8,713 bases of DNA from an uncultured Alistipes sp. (GCF_902388705.1 NZ_CABMQJ010000072.1:1-8713); one strand, 5' to 3'; positions 1 to 6,367 are shown, numbered from the stretch's first letter. The notes: a model not told the origin generated them from the letters alone. Program-made: numbers and translations.

Positions 1-580
1 CATACCCCTTGCGCTCGAGGGCGTGCAGCACGGCGTAATCGGCCCGCAGCAGGCGACGGGCCACCTCGCCCGTCGAGATGCGCTCCCCGTCCCCGGCCGA
101 GGCCAGCTCCAGCAGCGCTTCGTACTGTTTCGGGGCACGCCGTCCGAGCTTCTCGAACACCTCGTGCAGCCGCCCCTCGTCGTGCAGCGCCGGAGCCAGC
201 GCCAGGTAACGCTCCGTGCGGGGGCGGAACTCCCCTTCGTCGAACTCCTCCTCGGTGTCGCCCGAGGGTTTCATCAGCGCCGGCAGCGCCACGCGCATCA
301 CCTCGCCCACCGTGCACATGTAGTACGCGGCAATCCACTCCCAGAGCGCCATTTGCTGCGCCGGAAGCAGGGGTGCGCCGTAAAGGACGCGCTGTATGAA
401 TTTTACGGTTTTGAACGGGGGACGGCGGTCGTGGACACGCCATACGATGCCCGTGTAGAATTTGCGGGAGCCGAACTGCACGGCCACGGCCTGTCCCGCC
501 TCGGCGTGCATCCCCTCGGGCACGGCGAACGTATAGGCGGGCTGCGCCAGCGGCAGGACTATATCGGCATAGAGCGGCAT
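1..580 (-). CDS. priA: Primosomal protein N' (PriA), N-terminal part, truncated by the window edge
   Basis: PriA is the replication-restart helicase: it recognises stalled forks and reloads the replicative helicase. The 193 visible codons stay open to the left edge. Residues 1-100 match the PriA 3'-DNA-binding domain: the opening YADIVLPLAQPAYTFAVPEG is typical of Bacteroidetes PriA, and YYMCTVGEVMRVALPALMKP (about 86-105) is the family's conserved stretch. Residues about 120-193, ending in HALERKGY, fit the winged-helix domain that follows. The Walker motifs and zinc-binding cysteines lie outside the window. The start at 578-580 shares one base with the stop of the upstream YitT-family gene (TGATG), which suggests translational coupling. 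No own promoter or Shine-Dalgarno is visible. Identification rests on the N-terminal domain only, but it is distinctive. Confidence 0.9.
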   Translation of the reverse strand, partial: MPLYADIVLPLAQPAYTFAVPEGMHAEAGQAVAVQFGSRKFYTGIVWRVHDRRPPFKTVKFIQRVLYGAPLLPAQQMALWEWIAAYYMCTVGEVMRVALPALMKPSGDTEEEFDEGEFRPRTERYLALAPALHDEGRLHEVFEKLGRRAPKQYEALLELASAGDGERISTGEVARRLLRADYAVLHALERKGY

Positions 581-1476
581 CAGGGTTTGCTAATCGCTTG
601 GAATCCCTTGCCGTAGACGCCCATTACCGACCCCACGGTCATGAAAGCGTCGGGGTCGATGGTTTTGACGAATTTGAGAATCATGGCCGTTTCGCGCTTG
701 CGACAGACCACCATGACGATTTTCGACTCTTTCTTGGTGTACCACCCCTGCGAATCGATGAGCGTCACGCCGCGGTGGATGTTGTCGACGATGGCCTGCG
801 CCATCTTTTCGTAGTCGTGCGTGACGATGAACACCTGGCTCGACTGCTGGTTTCCGGCCATAATCATGTCGACCGTATAACCGAATACCGCCGTCATCAC
901 ATAACCGTAAATCACCGTGTCGATGTGGAATCCCACGAGCATCGACGAGCCGATGATGATGAAGTCGGAATAGATGACGATTTTGCCGTAGCTGATCGTG
1001 CGGTATTTGTTGATAATCATGGCGGCGATGTCCGTGCCGCCCGTCGAGCCCCCCTGCATGAAGCAGATCGCCACGCCGATACCGGCCAGGATACCGCCCA
1101 GGATAACCGACAGGATGCGTTCCAGGTGGAGAAAATCCCCCTCGGGCAACACCGACTGCCAGAAGTTCAGTCCCAGCGAAATGACGAAGACGCAGAACAC
1201 GGTCTTCACGCCGAAATTCCAGCCGATGATGAAGCCCGCGACCAGCAGCAGCACGCCGTTGATGATAAAGGCCATCGTACCGATTTGGATGCTTATGCCG
1301 GCCCAGTGCTCGACGGCATGGCACAGCACGCGCGAGAGACCCGTGGCGCCGCCGCCGGTACCGTCGACGGGCATGATACAGCCAATCCATGCAAAAGAGT
1401 ACAGCATCATGCCCACCGTCATCAGAAAGTACTCCTTGACGGTTTTCAGCACCAGCTCCATAGTGATGGGTTTCAT
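580..1476 (-). CDS. YitT family membrane protein with C-terminal DUF2179 domain
   Basis: A 298-residue integral membrane protein of the YitT family (DUF161 plus DUF2179). About five or six hydrophobic segments lie between residues 15 and 208, with the glycine-rich motifs DGTGGGATGLSR (38-49) and GGSTGGTDI (142-150) that mark the family. The soluble C-terminal part (about 212-292) is a DUF2179 domain ending in the characteristic SVMGVYGKGF (283-292). The family's transport or sensing role has not been firmly established, so no substrate is assigned. Length is normal. The gene starts 14 nt after the radical SAM gene and ends in a TGATG overlap with priA. The chosen ATG has no Shine-Dalgarno; a second in-frame ATG at codon 6 is possible. 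Probably expressed from the operon promoter upstream of cdd. Confidence 0.93.
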   Translation of the reverse strand: MKPITMELVLKTVKEYFLMTVGMMLYSFAWIGCIMPVDGTGGGATGLSRVLCHAVEHWAGISIQIGTMAFIINGVLLLVAGFIIGWNFGVKTVFCVFVISLGLNFWQSVLPEGDFLHLERILSVILGGILAGIGVAICFMQGGSTGGTDIAAMIINKYRTISYGKIVIYSDFIIIGSSMLVGFHIDTVIYGYVMTAVFGYTVDMIMAGNQQSSQVFIVTHDYEKMAQAIVDNIHRGVTLIDSQGWYTKKESKIVMVVCRKRETAMILKFVKTIDPDAFMTVGSVMGVYGKGFQAISKP

Positions 1477-1490
1477 AACGATCCGGAATA

Positions 1491-2447
1491 TTAAGAATTA
1501 CGGGACAAAGGTATAAAAATTTCGCCTTGATATGTACCGCGCTCCTCCAATCTTTTTTCGAGCATCGCCAGCAGCGTTTCATTGCGAACCAGCCCCCAGT
1601 TGCGGCCGTAATGGTAACGGGGCGGCGCTTCGCTCGCAAAGCGTTCGACGACCACATCGGGGCGGAGCCTGCGCAGTATTTCGATGAACAGGTCGATGTA
1701 TTCGTCCACCTCCCAGAACCGGAACCGTCCGGGGTCGGCGTCGTACTCGGCGGCCATGGCCGTCGCGCGGAAAACCTGCAGTTGGTGGAATTTGACGGTC
1801 GTGAGCGGCAGGGCGTTGATCGCATCGACCTGCCCGAGCAACATCGCGTCGGTTTCGCCCGGAAGCCCCAGGATGAAGTGCGCCCCGACGTGCAGGCCCC
1901 TTTCGGCGGCCATCTCCACGGCACGGCGCGCGCAGGCGAAATCATGGCCGCGGTTCACGGCGCGCAGCGTTTCATCGCAGGTCGACTCGATGCCGTATTC
2001 GATAGCGACGTAATGCCCGCGCGCCAGCTCCGCAAGGAGGTCGAGTTTTTCGGCGTCCACGCAGTCGGGCCGCGTGCCGACGACGATTCCCGCCACTTCG
2101 GGACGGGCGAGCGCCTCGCCGTAGAGCTCCCGCAAACGCGCAGGCGGCGCATAAGTATTCGAAAACGACTGGAAATAAACCAGGTAGCGCGAAGCCGTGC
2201 GGTAGCGCCTGCGGTGGAATTCGATTCCCTCCTCGATTTGCTGCCGGACACTCTTCCCGGGCATGCAGTACGAGGGAGTGAACGCCCCGTTGTTACAGAA
2301 CGTACATCCCCCCGTGCTTATGGTTCCGTCCCGGTTGGGACACGTAAATCCGGCATCGACGGAGAGTTTCTGCACCCGCCCGCCGAACGTGCGGCGGAAA
2401 TACCCCGAGTAGGAGTTGAACCGCCTCTGGTCGCCCCACGCAAACAT
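1491..2447 (-). CDS. TIGR01212-family (YhcC-like) radical SAM protein
   Basis: A 318-residue radical SAM enzyme. The cluster-binding cysteines have the family's unusual spacing: C36, C48 and C51 in CPNRDGTISTGGCTFC (CX11CX2C instead of CX3CX2C). Other supporting stretches are the opening RRFNSYSGYFRRTFGGRVQK, IVVGTRPDC (121-129), AIEYGIES (148-155) and GAHFILGLPGE (188-198). Enzymes of this class use a [4Fe-4S] cluster and S-adenosylmethionine to generate a 5'-deoxyadenosyl radical. From memory, the Bacillus YtqA (MnmL) relative has been linked to wobble-uridine modification of tRNA; whether this protein does the same is inference. It starts 2 nt after the stop of the nuclease gene, with no Shine-Dalgarno, so translation is probably coupled. 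The N-terminal Met is the natural family start. Confidence 0.93.
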   Translation of the reverse strand: MFAWGDQRRFNSYSGYFRRTFGGRVQKLSVDAGFTCPNRDGTISTGGCTFCNNGAFTPSYCMPGKSVRQQIEEGIEFHRRRYRTASRYLVYFQSFSNTYAPPARLRELYGEALARPEVAGIVVGTRPDCVDAEKLDLLAELARGHYVAIEYGIESTCDETLRAVNRGHDFACARRAVEMAAERGLHVGAHFILGLPGETDAMLLGQVDAINALPLTTVKFHQLQVFRATAMAAEYDADPGRFRFWEVDEYIDLFIEILRRLRPDVVVERFASEAPPRYHYGRNWGLVRNETLLAMLEKRLEERGTYQGEIFIPLSRNS

Positions 2448-2449
2448 CG

Positions 2450-3646
2450 CTATATATCCCAGAAAGAGGCGTTGAGCTTCTCTTTCGGAGCGTTAGGCAC
2501 ATTGACGAAAAAAGTCTGCTTCGTCTGTTCCTCGATCCACGCCACGGATTTAATGAACTGCGCCGGTCGCGCACCCGAATACACCTTGTGTTCGAACCAG
2601 TACCCCGCACATTCTATCTCATCGGCCGCAAGTTCCCAAAGCGGTTTGCCGGTATTGCCGCTCTTCGAGCGAATCAGCACCTTGTAATAATGCGTCGGCA
2701 CGATAACCGTATTGCCGTTCTTATCCTTGCAGGTTTTCGTTTTGTCGGCAAAATAGGCTCCCGTAACCATGTAAAGCGTATCGGAGCAAATCATCTTATG
2801 GCAATTGCCTTCGAGCGTCGCCCAGATACCTCCGTTAAAACCGTTCTGAATCTGCGGCGACATATTGGTATAATAGAACGTTTGCCTGTTGGTCGCCACG
2901 CTCGACTGCCGGTCGTTCGACGCAAGCATATGGCCGCGCGAGAAATCGCCGTCGCCGCTGTTCTTGTACGAAGAGCTCAAGTCTGGCTGCACAAAAGAGG
3001 GAATAACGGGATCGTATTTCCAAGCCTTGTTCTGGCCTCCGGCATCGCCTTCGGTGTAGCTTACATGCATCGGGTAGGCAACCCAAATCGCACCGTGCAT
3101 ATCTCTGCTGTAACAAACCGAATAGTTGCGTCCGCCCGGCTTTCCGTCGCAATAATGCGCCGCGTAATAGTAATCGTCCGGACGCTCCTGAACGGCAGGC
3201 AGCTCCGCCCATCCCTTGTATTTCGCCACACCGGGATCCGGGTCCGGGTCCGGATCGGGCCCGCCGCCCTTGCCGGTTTCGAAAGCGACTCCGGCGCTTT
3301 GGACACGGCCGGCCGGCAGGTCGGCGTAGGCCCAGACGACATACGTCATTTCGGGCATCAGGTCGTTCAGCGTACACGACAGGCGGCTGCCGTCGACCCG
3401 GCAATCCGAAACGACCGTAAAATCGCCGAACGCCACCTCGCCTACCGGCTGATAAATGAATCCGGCGCCGACGGCGGACAGCACGCCGTCGCCGAACCGG
3501 GTAAGGCAGCTCACCTCGACCGTCGTGCCGTCGACCACGGCCTCGGGCGTCAGGAACCAGTCGGCCTGGTCTTTCGTCTTCTCATCTCCGCAGGCTGCCA
3601 GAGCCACGGCAAGGGCCACAAGCAGCGGCGTAAAAATCTTTTTCAT
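2450..3646 (-). CDS. DNA/RNA non-specific endonuclease, predicted lipoprotein
   Basis: A 398-residue NUC1/NucA-type ββα-metal endonuclease predicted to cut DNA and RNA outside the cytoplasm. Residues 1-19 are a lipoprotein signal peptide with lipobox LAAC (C19). The next residues, GDEK, place acidic residues near the lipidated cysteine, as in some Bacteroidetes surface-export signals. Residues about 30-124 look like an Ig/fibronectin-type domain (YVVWAYADLPAGR, then AFETG). An Asp-Pro linker (130-138) leads to the nuclease domain (about 142-395). Active-site residues match the Serratia nuclease pattern: R237 and H239 in FSRGHMLASNDR, metal-ligand N271 and E279 in NGGIWATLE, with the same N-to-E spacing. 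Several domain cysteines (166, 178, 282, 287) could form disulfides. It starts 12 nt after dtd. Its place among housekeeping genes suggests constitutive nucleic-acid scavenging, but that is inference. Confidence 0.93.
   Translation of the reverse strand: MKKIFTPLLVALAVALAACGDEKTKDQADWFLTPEAVVDGTTVEVSCLTRFGDGVLSAVGAGFIYQPVGEVAFGDFTVVSDCRVDGSRLSCTLNDLMPEMTYVVWAYADLPAGRVQSAGVAFETGKGGGPDPDPDPDPGVAKYKGWAELPAVQERPDDYYYAAHYCDGKPGGRNYSVCYSRDMHGAIWVAYPMHVSYTEGDAGGQNKAWKYDPVIPSFVQPDLSSSYKNSGDGDFSRGHMLASNDRQSSVATNRQTFYYTNMSPQIQNGFNGGIWATLEGNCHKMICSDTLYMVTGAYFADKTKTCKDKNGNTVIVPTHYYKVLIRSKSGNTGKPLWELAADEIECAGYWFEHKVYSGARPAQFIKSVAWIEEQTKQTFFVNVPNAPKEKLNASFWDI
3233..3259 (-). repeat. Asp-Pro codon repeat in the nuclease linker
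   Basis: Four consecutive Asp-Pro dipeptides (residues 131-138, preceded by P130) are encoded by near-identical 6-bp units alternating GAYCCG/GAYCCC. They separate the N-terminal Ig-like domain from the nuclease domain. Such rigid, acidic proline linkers are common in Bacteroidetes lipoproteins. The short tandem structure could change copy number by slippage without breaking the frame. Confidence 0.8.
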
Positions 3647-3658
3647 CGGAATCGCTTT

Positions 3659-4111
3659 TTAATCTTTGTCTTTCGAATCCATCCAGATGGTCACCGGGCC
3701 GTCGTTGACCAGCGCCACCTGCATGTCGGCGCCGAATTCGCCCGTGGGCACCTCCTGCTCCAGCAGTTCGGCGACGCGCGCCGTGAAACGCCCGTACATC
3801 GGACGCGACACGGCCTCGGGCGCAGCCCGGATATAGGACGGGCGGTTGCCCTTGCGGGTCGAGGCCTGCAGGGTGAACTGGCTCACGACCAGCACCTGCC
3901 CGCCCGCCTGCCGCACATCGAGGTTCATCACCCCCTGCCGGTCGTCGAAAATACGCAGGCGCACGATCTTGCCCGCCAGGTATTCGAGATCTTCGTCCGT
4001 ATCGTCCGTTCCCACGCCGACGAATACCAGCAAACCCGCCCCGATCTGCGACCGGAGCTCTCCGCCGATTGTAACGGAAGCGCTTTTCACACGCTGGATC
4101 AACACACGCAT
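3659..4111 (-). CDS. dtd: D-aminoacyl-tRNA deacylase (Dtd)
   Basis: Dtd hydrolyses D-amino acids (and mischarged glycine on tRNA-Ala) from tRNA, keeping D-residues out of proteins. It acts in the cytoplasm as a homodimer. The 150-residue protein has the normal length and the canonical start MRVLIQRVKSASVTI. Both signature motifs are present: SQFTLQA (77-83, with S77, Q78 and T80) and NDGPVT (136-141), whose Gly138-Pro139 is the cis-proline element that rejects L-amino acids. The reading frame extends 13 codons further upstream to 4150, but that start would add a non-family leader and overlap the preceding gene by 25 nt, so the ATG at 4109-4111, 14 nt after that gene's stop, is preferred. No Shine-Dalgarno is seen. 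It sits mid-operon between a pseudouridine synthase and the nuclease gene. Confidence 0.96.
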   Translation of the reverse strand: MRVLIQRVKSASVTIGGELRSQIGAGLLVFVGVGTDDTDEDLEYLAGKIVRLRIFDDRQGVMNLDVRQAGGQVLVVSQFTLQASTRKGNRPSYIRAAPEAVSRPMYGRFTARVAELLEQEVPTGEFGADMQVALVNDGPVTIWMDSKDKD

Positions 4112-4125
4112 ACTTTTCGGAAAAA

Positions 4126-4812
4126 TCAACGGTTTTCGAAATAGGCCCACAGGTTGTCGTCCGCAGGCACGGGGGCCGTGACGGACACGGGTTCTTTCCG
4201 CACGGGGTGCTCGAACTCGACACGCCGCGAGTGGAGCGAAATACCCCCTCCGGGCAGCGAACGCTTGGCCCCGTATTTCAAATCGCCGCGAATCGGGCAG
4301 CCGATTTTCGACAGCTGGGCCCGAATCTGGTGATGGCGGCCCGTCAGGAGCTCCACCTCGACGAGCGTATAGTGCGTCCCGGCCCCCAGCGTTTCGTAAC
4401 GCAGGCGGGCCTCCTTGGCGTCGGGTTTCGGCGCGTCGAAAGCCCGCGAACGGTTCGTCCGGCCGTCACGCAGGATATAGTGGCGCAGCTCCCCGCTTTC
4501 GGGGACGGGCGTCTGCTCGGTAAGCGCCCAATAGAGTTTGCGGATGCGCCCCTCGCGAATCATTTCGTTGAGCCGTGTGAGGGCTTTCGAGGTCTTTGCA
4601 AAAAGCACGGCGCCGCTCACCGGACGGTCTATGCGGTGCACCACGCCGAGGAACACCTCGCCGGGCTTGGCGTCGCGCCGCTTGATAAAAGCCTTGATTT
4701 GGTCTTCGAGGGCGCTCTCGCCCGAGGGGTCGGGCTGCACCAGATCGCCGCAGCGTTTGTTGACGACCAGCAGGTGGTTGTCTTCGTAAAGAATATCTTC
4801 GGGACAGAACAT
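4126..4812 (-). CDS. RluA-family RNA pseudouridine synthase, no S4 domain
   Basis: A 228-residue pseudouridine synthase of the RluA/RluC/RluD family, converting uridine to pseudouridine in rRNA or tRNA; the target site cannot be read from sequence. The catalytic aspartate is D62 in VHRIDRPVSGAVLFAKT, where the usual loop reads HRLDxxTSG. Other family elements are ILYEDNHLLVVNKR (7-20), the KLYWAL strand (92-97), LLTGRHHQIRAQLSKIGCPI (155-174) with its RNA-binding Arg, and GDLKYGA (176-182). The protein begins directly with the catalytic domain and has no N-terminal S4 domain, like the shorter members of the family. It lies 30 nt downstream of cdd and 14 nt upstream of dtd, within the same operon. 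Catalytic class is certain; substrate is not. Confidence 0.94.
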   Translation of the reverse strand: MFCPEDILYEDNHLLVVNKRCGDLVQPDPSGESALEDQIKAFIKRRDAKPGEVFLGVVHRIDRPVSGAVLFAKTSKALTRLNEMIREGRIRKLYWALTEQTPVPESGELRHYILRDGRTNRSRAFDAPKPDAKEARLRYETLGAGTHYTLVEVELLTGRHHQIRAQLSKIGCPIRGDLKYGAKRSLPGGGISLHSRRVEFEHPVRKEPVSVTAPVPADDNLWAYFENR

Positions 4813-4842
4813 TTTCCGGATATTTAAGTCTGGGGAGGTCTT

Positions 4843-5298
4843 TTACAGCACGAAGGTGAACGGCAGCAGCCGCGCCGCCGAGTCGACGACCGTCGCCGTG
4901 CCGTTGCCGCTCATGATGACCCGTATGGGCGAACCCTGGCGGCGTTCGACGTCGACCATCACCTGGCGGCACTGGCCGCAGGGATAGCATTCGCGCTCGG
5001 ATGGATTCGAAGCGATGGCCAGCGCCTCGATCGGGTCGTCGGCATAGTTGGCCTGCGCATAGAACATCAGCGTGCGCTCGGCGCAGAGTCCCGCCGGATA
5101 CACCTCGCTTTCGAAATTGCTTCCGTAGAGTATCTTCCCGCTGCGCAGGCGCGCAGCCGCACCCACATGGAATTTCGAATAGGGCGCATTGGCATTCGCC
5201 GTGGCCCGCTCGGCCTCCCGGATCAACGCCCGGTCGGCATCGGAGAGCCCGGACAGGGCCGTATAATGCTCGTAATTGAAACTGAACTGCTTTTCCAT
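4843..5298 (-). CDS. cdd: Cytidine deaminase
   Basis: Cdd deaminates cytidine and deoxycytidine to uridine and deoxyuridine in pyrimidine salvage. The 151-residue protein fits the small homotetrameric class. Zinc ligands and the catalytic base are visible: C72 and E74 in PAGLCAERT, and C107 and C110 in PCGQCRQ. The substrate-binding N61 and E63 lie in SNFESEVYPAG. The N-terminal APYSKFHVGAA segment (38-48) is also typical. It is the first gene of the seven-gene operon, with a promoter box about 35 nt upstream and a strong Shine-Dalgarno sequence, rare in this phylum, just before the ATG. The window's nuclease lipoprotein sits three genes downstream, consistent with, but not proof of, a nucleic-acid salvage link. 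Confidence 0.96.
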   Translation of the reverse strand: MEKQFSFNYEHYTALSGLSDADRALIREAERATANANAPYSKFHVGAAARLRSGKILYGSNFESEVYPAGLCAERTLMFYAQANYADDPIEALAIASNPSERECYPCGQCRQVMVDVERRQGSPIRVIMSGNGTATVVDSAARLLPFTFVL

Positions 5299-5300
5299 AA

Positions 5301-5309
5301 CTCCTCCTT
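5301..5309 (-). promoter_or_regulatory. Strong Shine-Dalgarno sequence of cdd
   Basis: Reading on the minus strand, AAGGAGGAG ends two bases before the cdd ATG, leaving about 4 nt between the AAGGAGG core and the start codon. Most other starts in this window have no recognisable Shine-Dalgarno sequence, as is usual in Bacteroidetes, so this one stands out and fixes the cdd start. Confidence 0.75.
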
Positions 5310-5332
5310 TTTATTTTCAGGGGCAAAGTAAA

Positions 5333-5340
5333 CAAAGATA
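5333..5340 (-). promoter_or_regulatory. Bacteroidetes -7 promoter box of the cdd operon
   Basis: On the minus strand the octamer TATCTTTG matches the Bacteroidetes primary-sigma -7 consensus TAnnTTTG exactly. It would place transcription start near 5327-5330, giving a leader of about 30 nt that contains the Shine-Dalgarno sequence. No clear TTTG -33 box is seen; that region instead holds a short inverted repeat (5352-5362). Confidence 0.7.
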
Positions 5341-5568
5341 ATATATATATCCGGAATTTCCGAATTTCATGCCGTTTTTCTGCCGCCCGCTGATGCAGCG
5401 GTGTGCCGCCGCTTCGGGGCGGCGGCCGCGCCCGGGGTGCTCCCGCCCCTGTCCGGAACACACCCGCAGCACATCCGGCGCATTCCCGCCCCGGCGCAAA
5501 CCGGGAGCGGCATCTTGGCATCCGGCGGAATGCCGTTTTCCTTTGGGCCTCTCCCCTCCCGGGACGAA

Positions 5569-5601
5569 GAAGAGGACGCCCGCACGCGGGACATCCTCTT
5601 C
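5569..5601 (-). terminator. Strong hairpin after the SIMPL gene, probable terminator
   Basis: Twenty nucleotides after the stop codon the minus strand can fold into a hairpin: an 8-bp outer stem GAAGAGGA/TCCTCTTC, a small internal loop, and an inner stem CCCG/CGGG with a CGTG tetraloop. Its position and stability suggest a terminator or a 3'-end stabiliser. A U-tract is missing, so it is not a textbook intrinsic terminator. Confidence 0.55.
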
Positions 5602-5620
5602 GACATATCCGGCCGGAGGG

Positions 5621-6310
5621 TTATTCCAGCACGAATTTGGCCTGCACGTTGTACTGCAGTTTTATGGTCTTGAAGTCGAGCGGCTCGTCGGCCGAAGCGC
5701 CCTCGGCCGCATCCATCGCCTTGGCGCTGCGCATCACGGCCATGTTGTCGTAGTAGACGGGCATCACGTTGTTGTTCGAATCGTAGATGTAGAAGCACTT
5801 GCCGATTTTCTGACCCACGGCCTCGGCCAGCGTCGCCGCGCTCTGCTTGGCGTTCCGCATCGCCTCGACGCGCACCTGCTCCTTGTATGTTTCGAGCTGC
5901 GAATGCGACACCTTCAGAATCGAAACGTTCGAAATCCCCAGTCCGTCGAGGGCCTGCCATACCTTGGCCACTTCGGCCGCCGACCCCAGCTGCAGCTGGT
6001 ACTTGGCCGTGGCCACCGAGGTGTTCTTCTTGAAGAACTCGCTCGAGAGGTTGGCCACCTTGAGCTGCTTTTCGACGTTCACGCCCAACCGCTTGAGCGC
6101 CGCAATCATGTCGCGCTGCTGGCTCTCGACCGAAATTTTGCCTTTCGAGTCGCGTTCGTTGATGATGACCGAGAGGTAGAACTCATCGGGCGTAATCTCC
6201 TTTTCGGCCCGTCCGTTGACCTGGATATAACTGGGGAAAGCTTCCTCGACCTGTGCTGCCGCGGGGAGCGCCATCAGCGCCACAGCCGCGATTAAAATCA
6301 ATTTTTTCAT
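5621..6310 (-). CDS. Secreted SIMPL domain (DUF541) protein
   Basis: A 229-residue SIMPL-domain (DUF541, BP26/OMP28-like) protein. Residues 1-19 are a signal peptide with a probable cleavage site AAA|Q after A19, so the mature protein is periplasmic or loosely membrane-associated, with no lipobox. The domain signature is near the mature N-terminus: YIQVNGRAEKEITPDEFYLS (28-47), with the Pro-Asp pair typical of the family. A central QLQLGSAAEVAKVWQAL region and an EQVRVEAMRNAKQSAATLAE helix follow. Function of the family is not settled; relatives are surface antigens or stress-linked envelope proteins. GGAG precedes the ATG by about 6 nt. It appears to be a single-gene unit, with a 236-nt spacer upstream and a hairpin downstream. 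Confidence 0.92.
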   Translation of the reverse strand: MKKLILIAAVALMALPAAAQVEEAFPSYIQVNGRAEKEITPDEFYLSVIINERDSKGKISVESQQRDMIAALKRLGVNVEKQLKVANLSSEFFKKNTSVATAKYQLQLGSAAEVAKVWQALDGLGISNVSILKVSHSQLETYKEQVRVEAMRNAKQSAATLAEAVGQKIGKCFYIYDSNNNVMPVYYDNMAVMRSAKAMDAAEGASADEPLDFKTIKLQYNVQAKFVLE

Positions 6311-6367
6311 GTTTTACTCCGTTTTTAGGTAACTGTTTACAAATAAAACGCCAAAAGCGGGAAATAC

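Larger units (their letters stand above)
5299..5620. other. Hairpin-rich 322-nt intergenic region
   Basis: No convincing coding sequence is found here; the open frames lack family resemblance and are a by-product of high GC. From the cdd side it holds the cdd ribosome binding site and promoter box, an AT dinucleotide run (5341-5350), the near-palindrome CGGAATTTCCG (5352-5362), a 6-bp stem with 3-nt loop (5387-5392 with 5396-5401), an 8-bp all-GC stem with a UUCG-containing loop (5405-5412 with 5419-5426), a GGCAT/ATGCC stem followed by T-rich sequence on the plus strand (5508-5544), and the hairpin after the SIMPL gene (5569-5601). The 10-bp palindrome TCCGGCCGGA lies at 5608-5617. Confidence 0.7.

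Noticed and set aside
590..1945. Minus-strand frame of 451 codons overlapping the YitT and radical SAM genes
   Set aside because: It is an out-of-frame reading across two genes that each show convincing family motifs; its composition (Arg, His and Ser rich) is typical of a shifted frame.
1527..2687. Plus-strand open frame of 386 codons
   Set aside because: It is antisense to the radical SAM gene, whose CX11CX2C motif and conserved segments establish the real coding strand. No domain is seen in the antisense product.
2588..4144. Long plus-strand open frame of 518 codons
   Set aside because: It lies antisense across the nuclease and dtd genes, both of which have clear catalytic motifs. Its translation is low-complexity and Arg/His/Val-rich with no recognisable domain, as expected of a shadow frame in GC-rich DNA.
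4112..4150. Extended dtd start 13 codons upstream
   Set aside because: The extra residues do not belong to the Dtd fold, which begins at MRVLIQRV, and the longer start would overlap the pseudouridine synthase gene.
5369..6295. Plus-strand open frame of 308 codons covering the spacer and the SIMPL gene
   Set aside because: It is antisense to a well-supported secreted SIMPL protein, and its translation is rich in His, Arg and Gly without a known motif.
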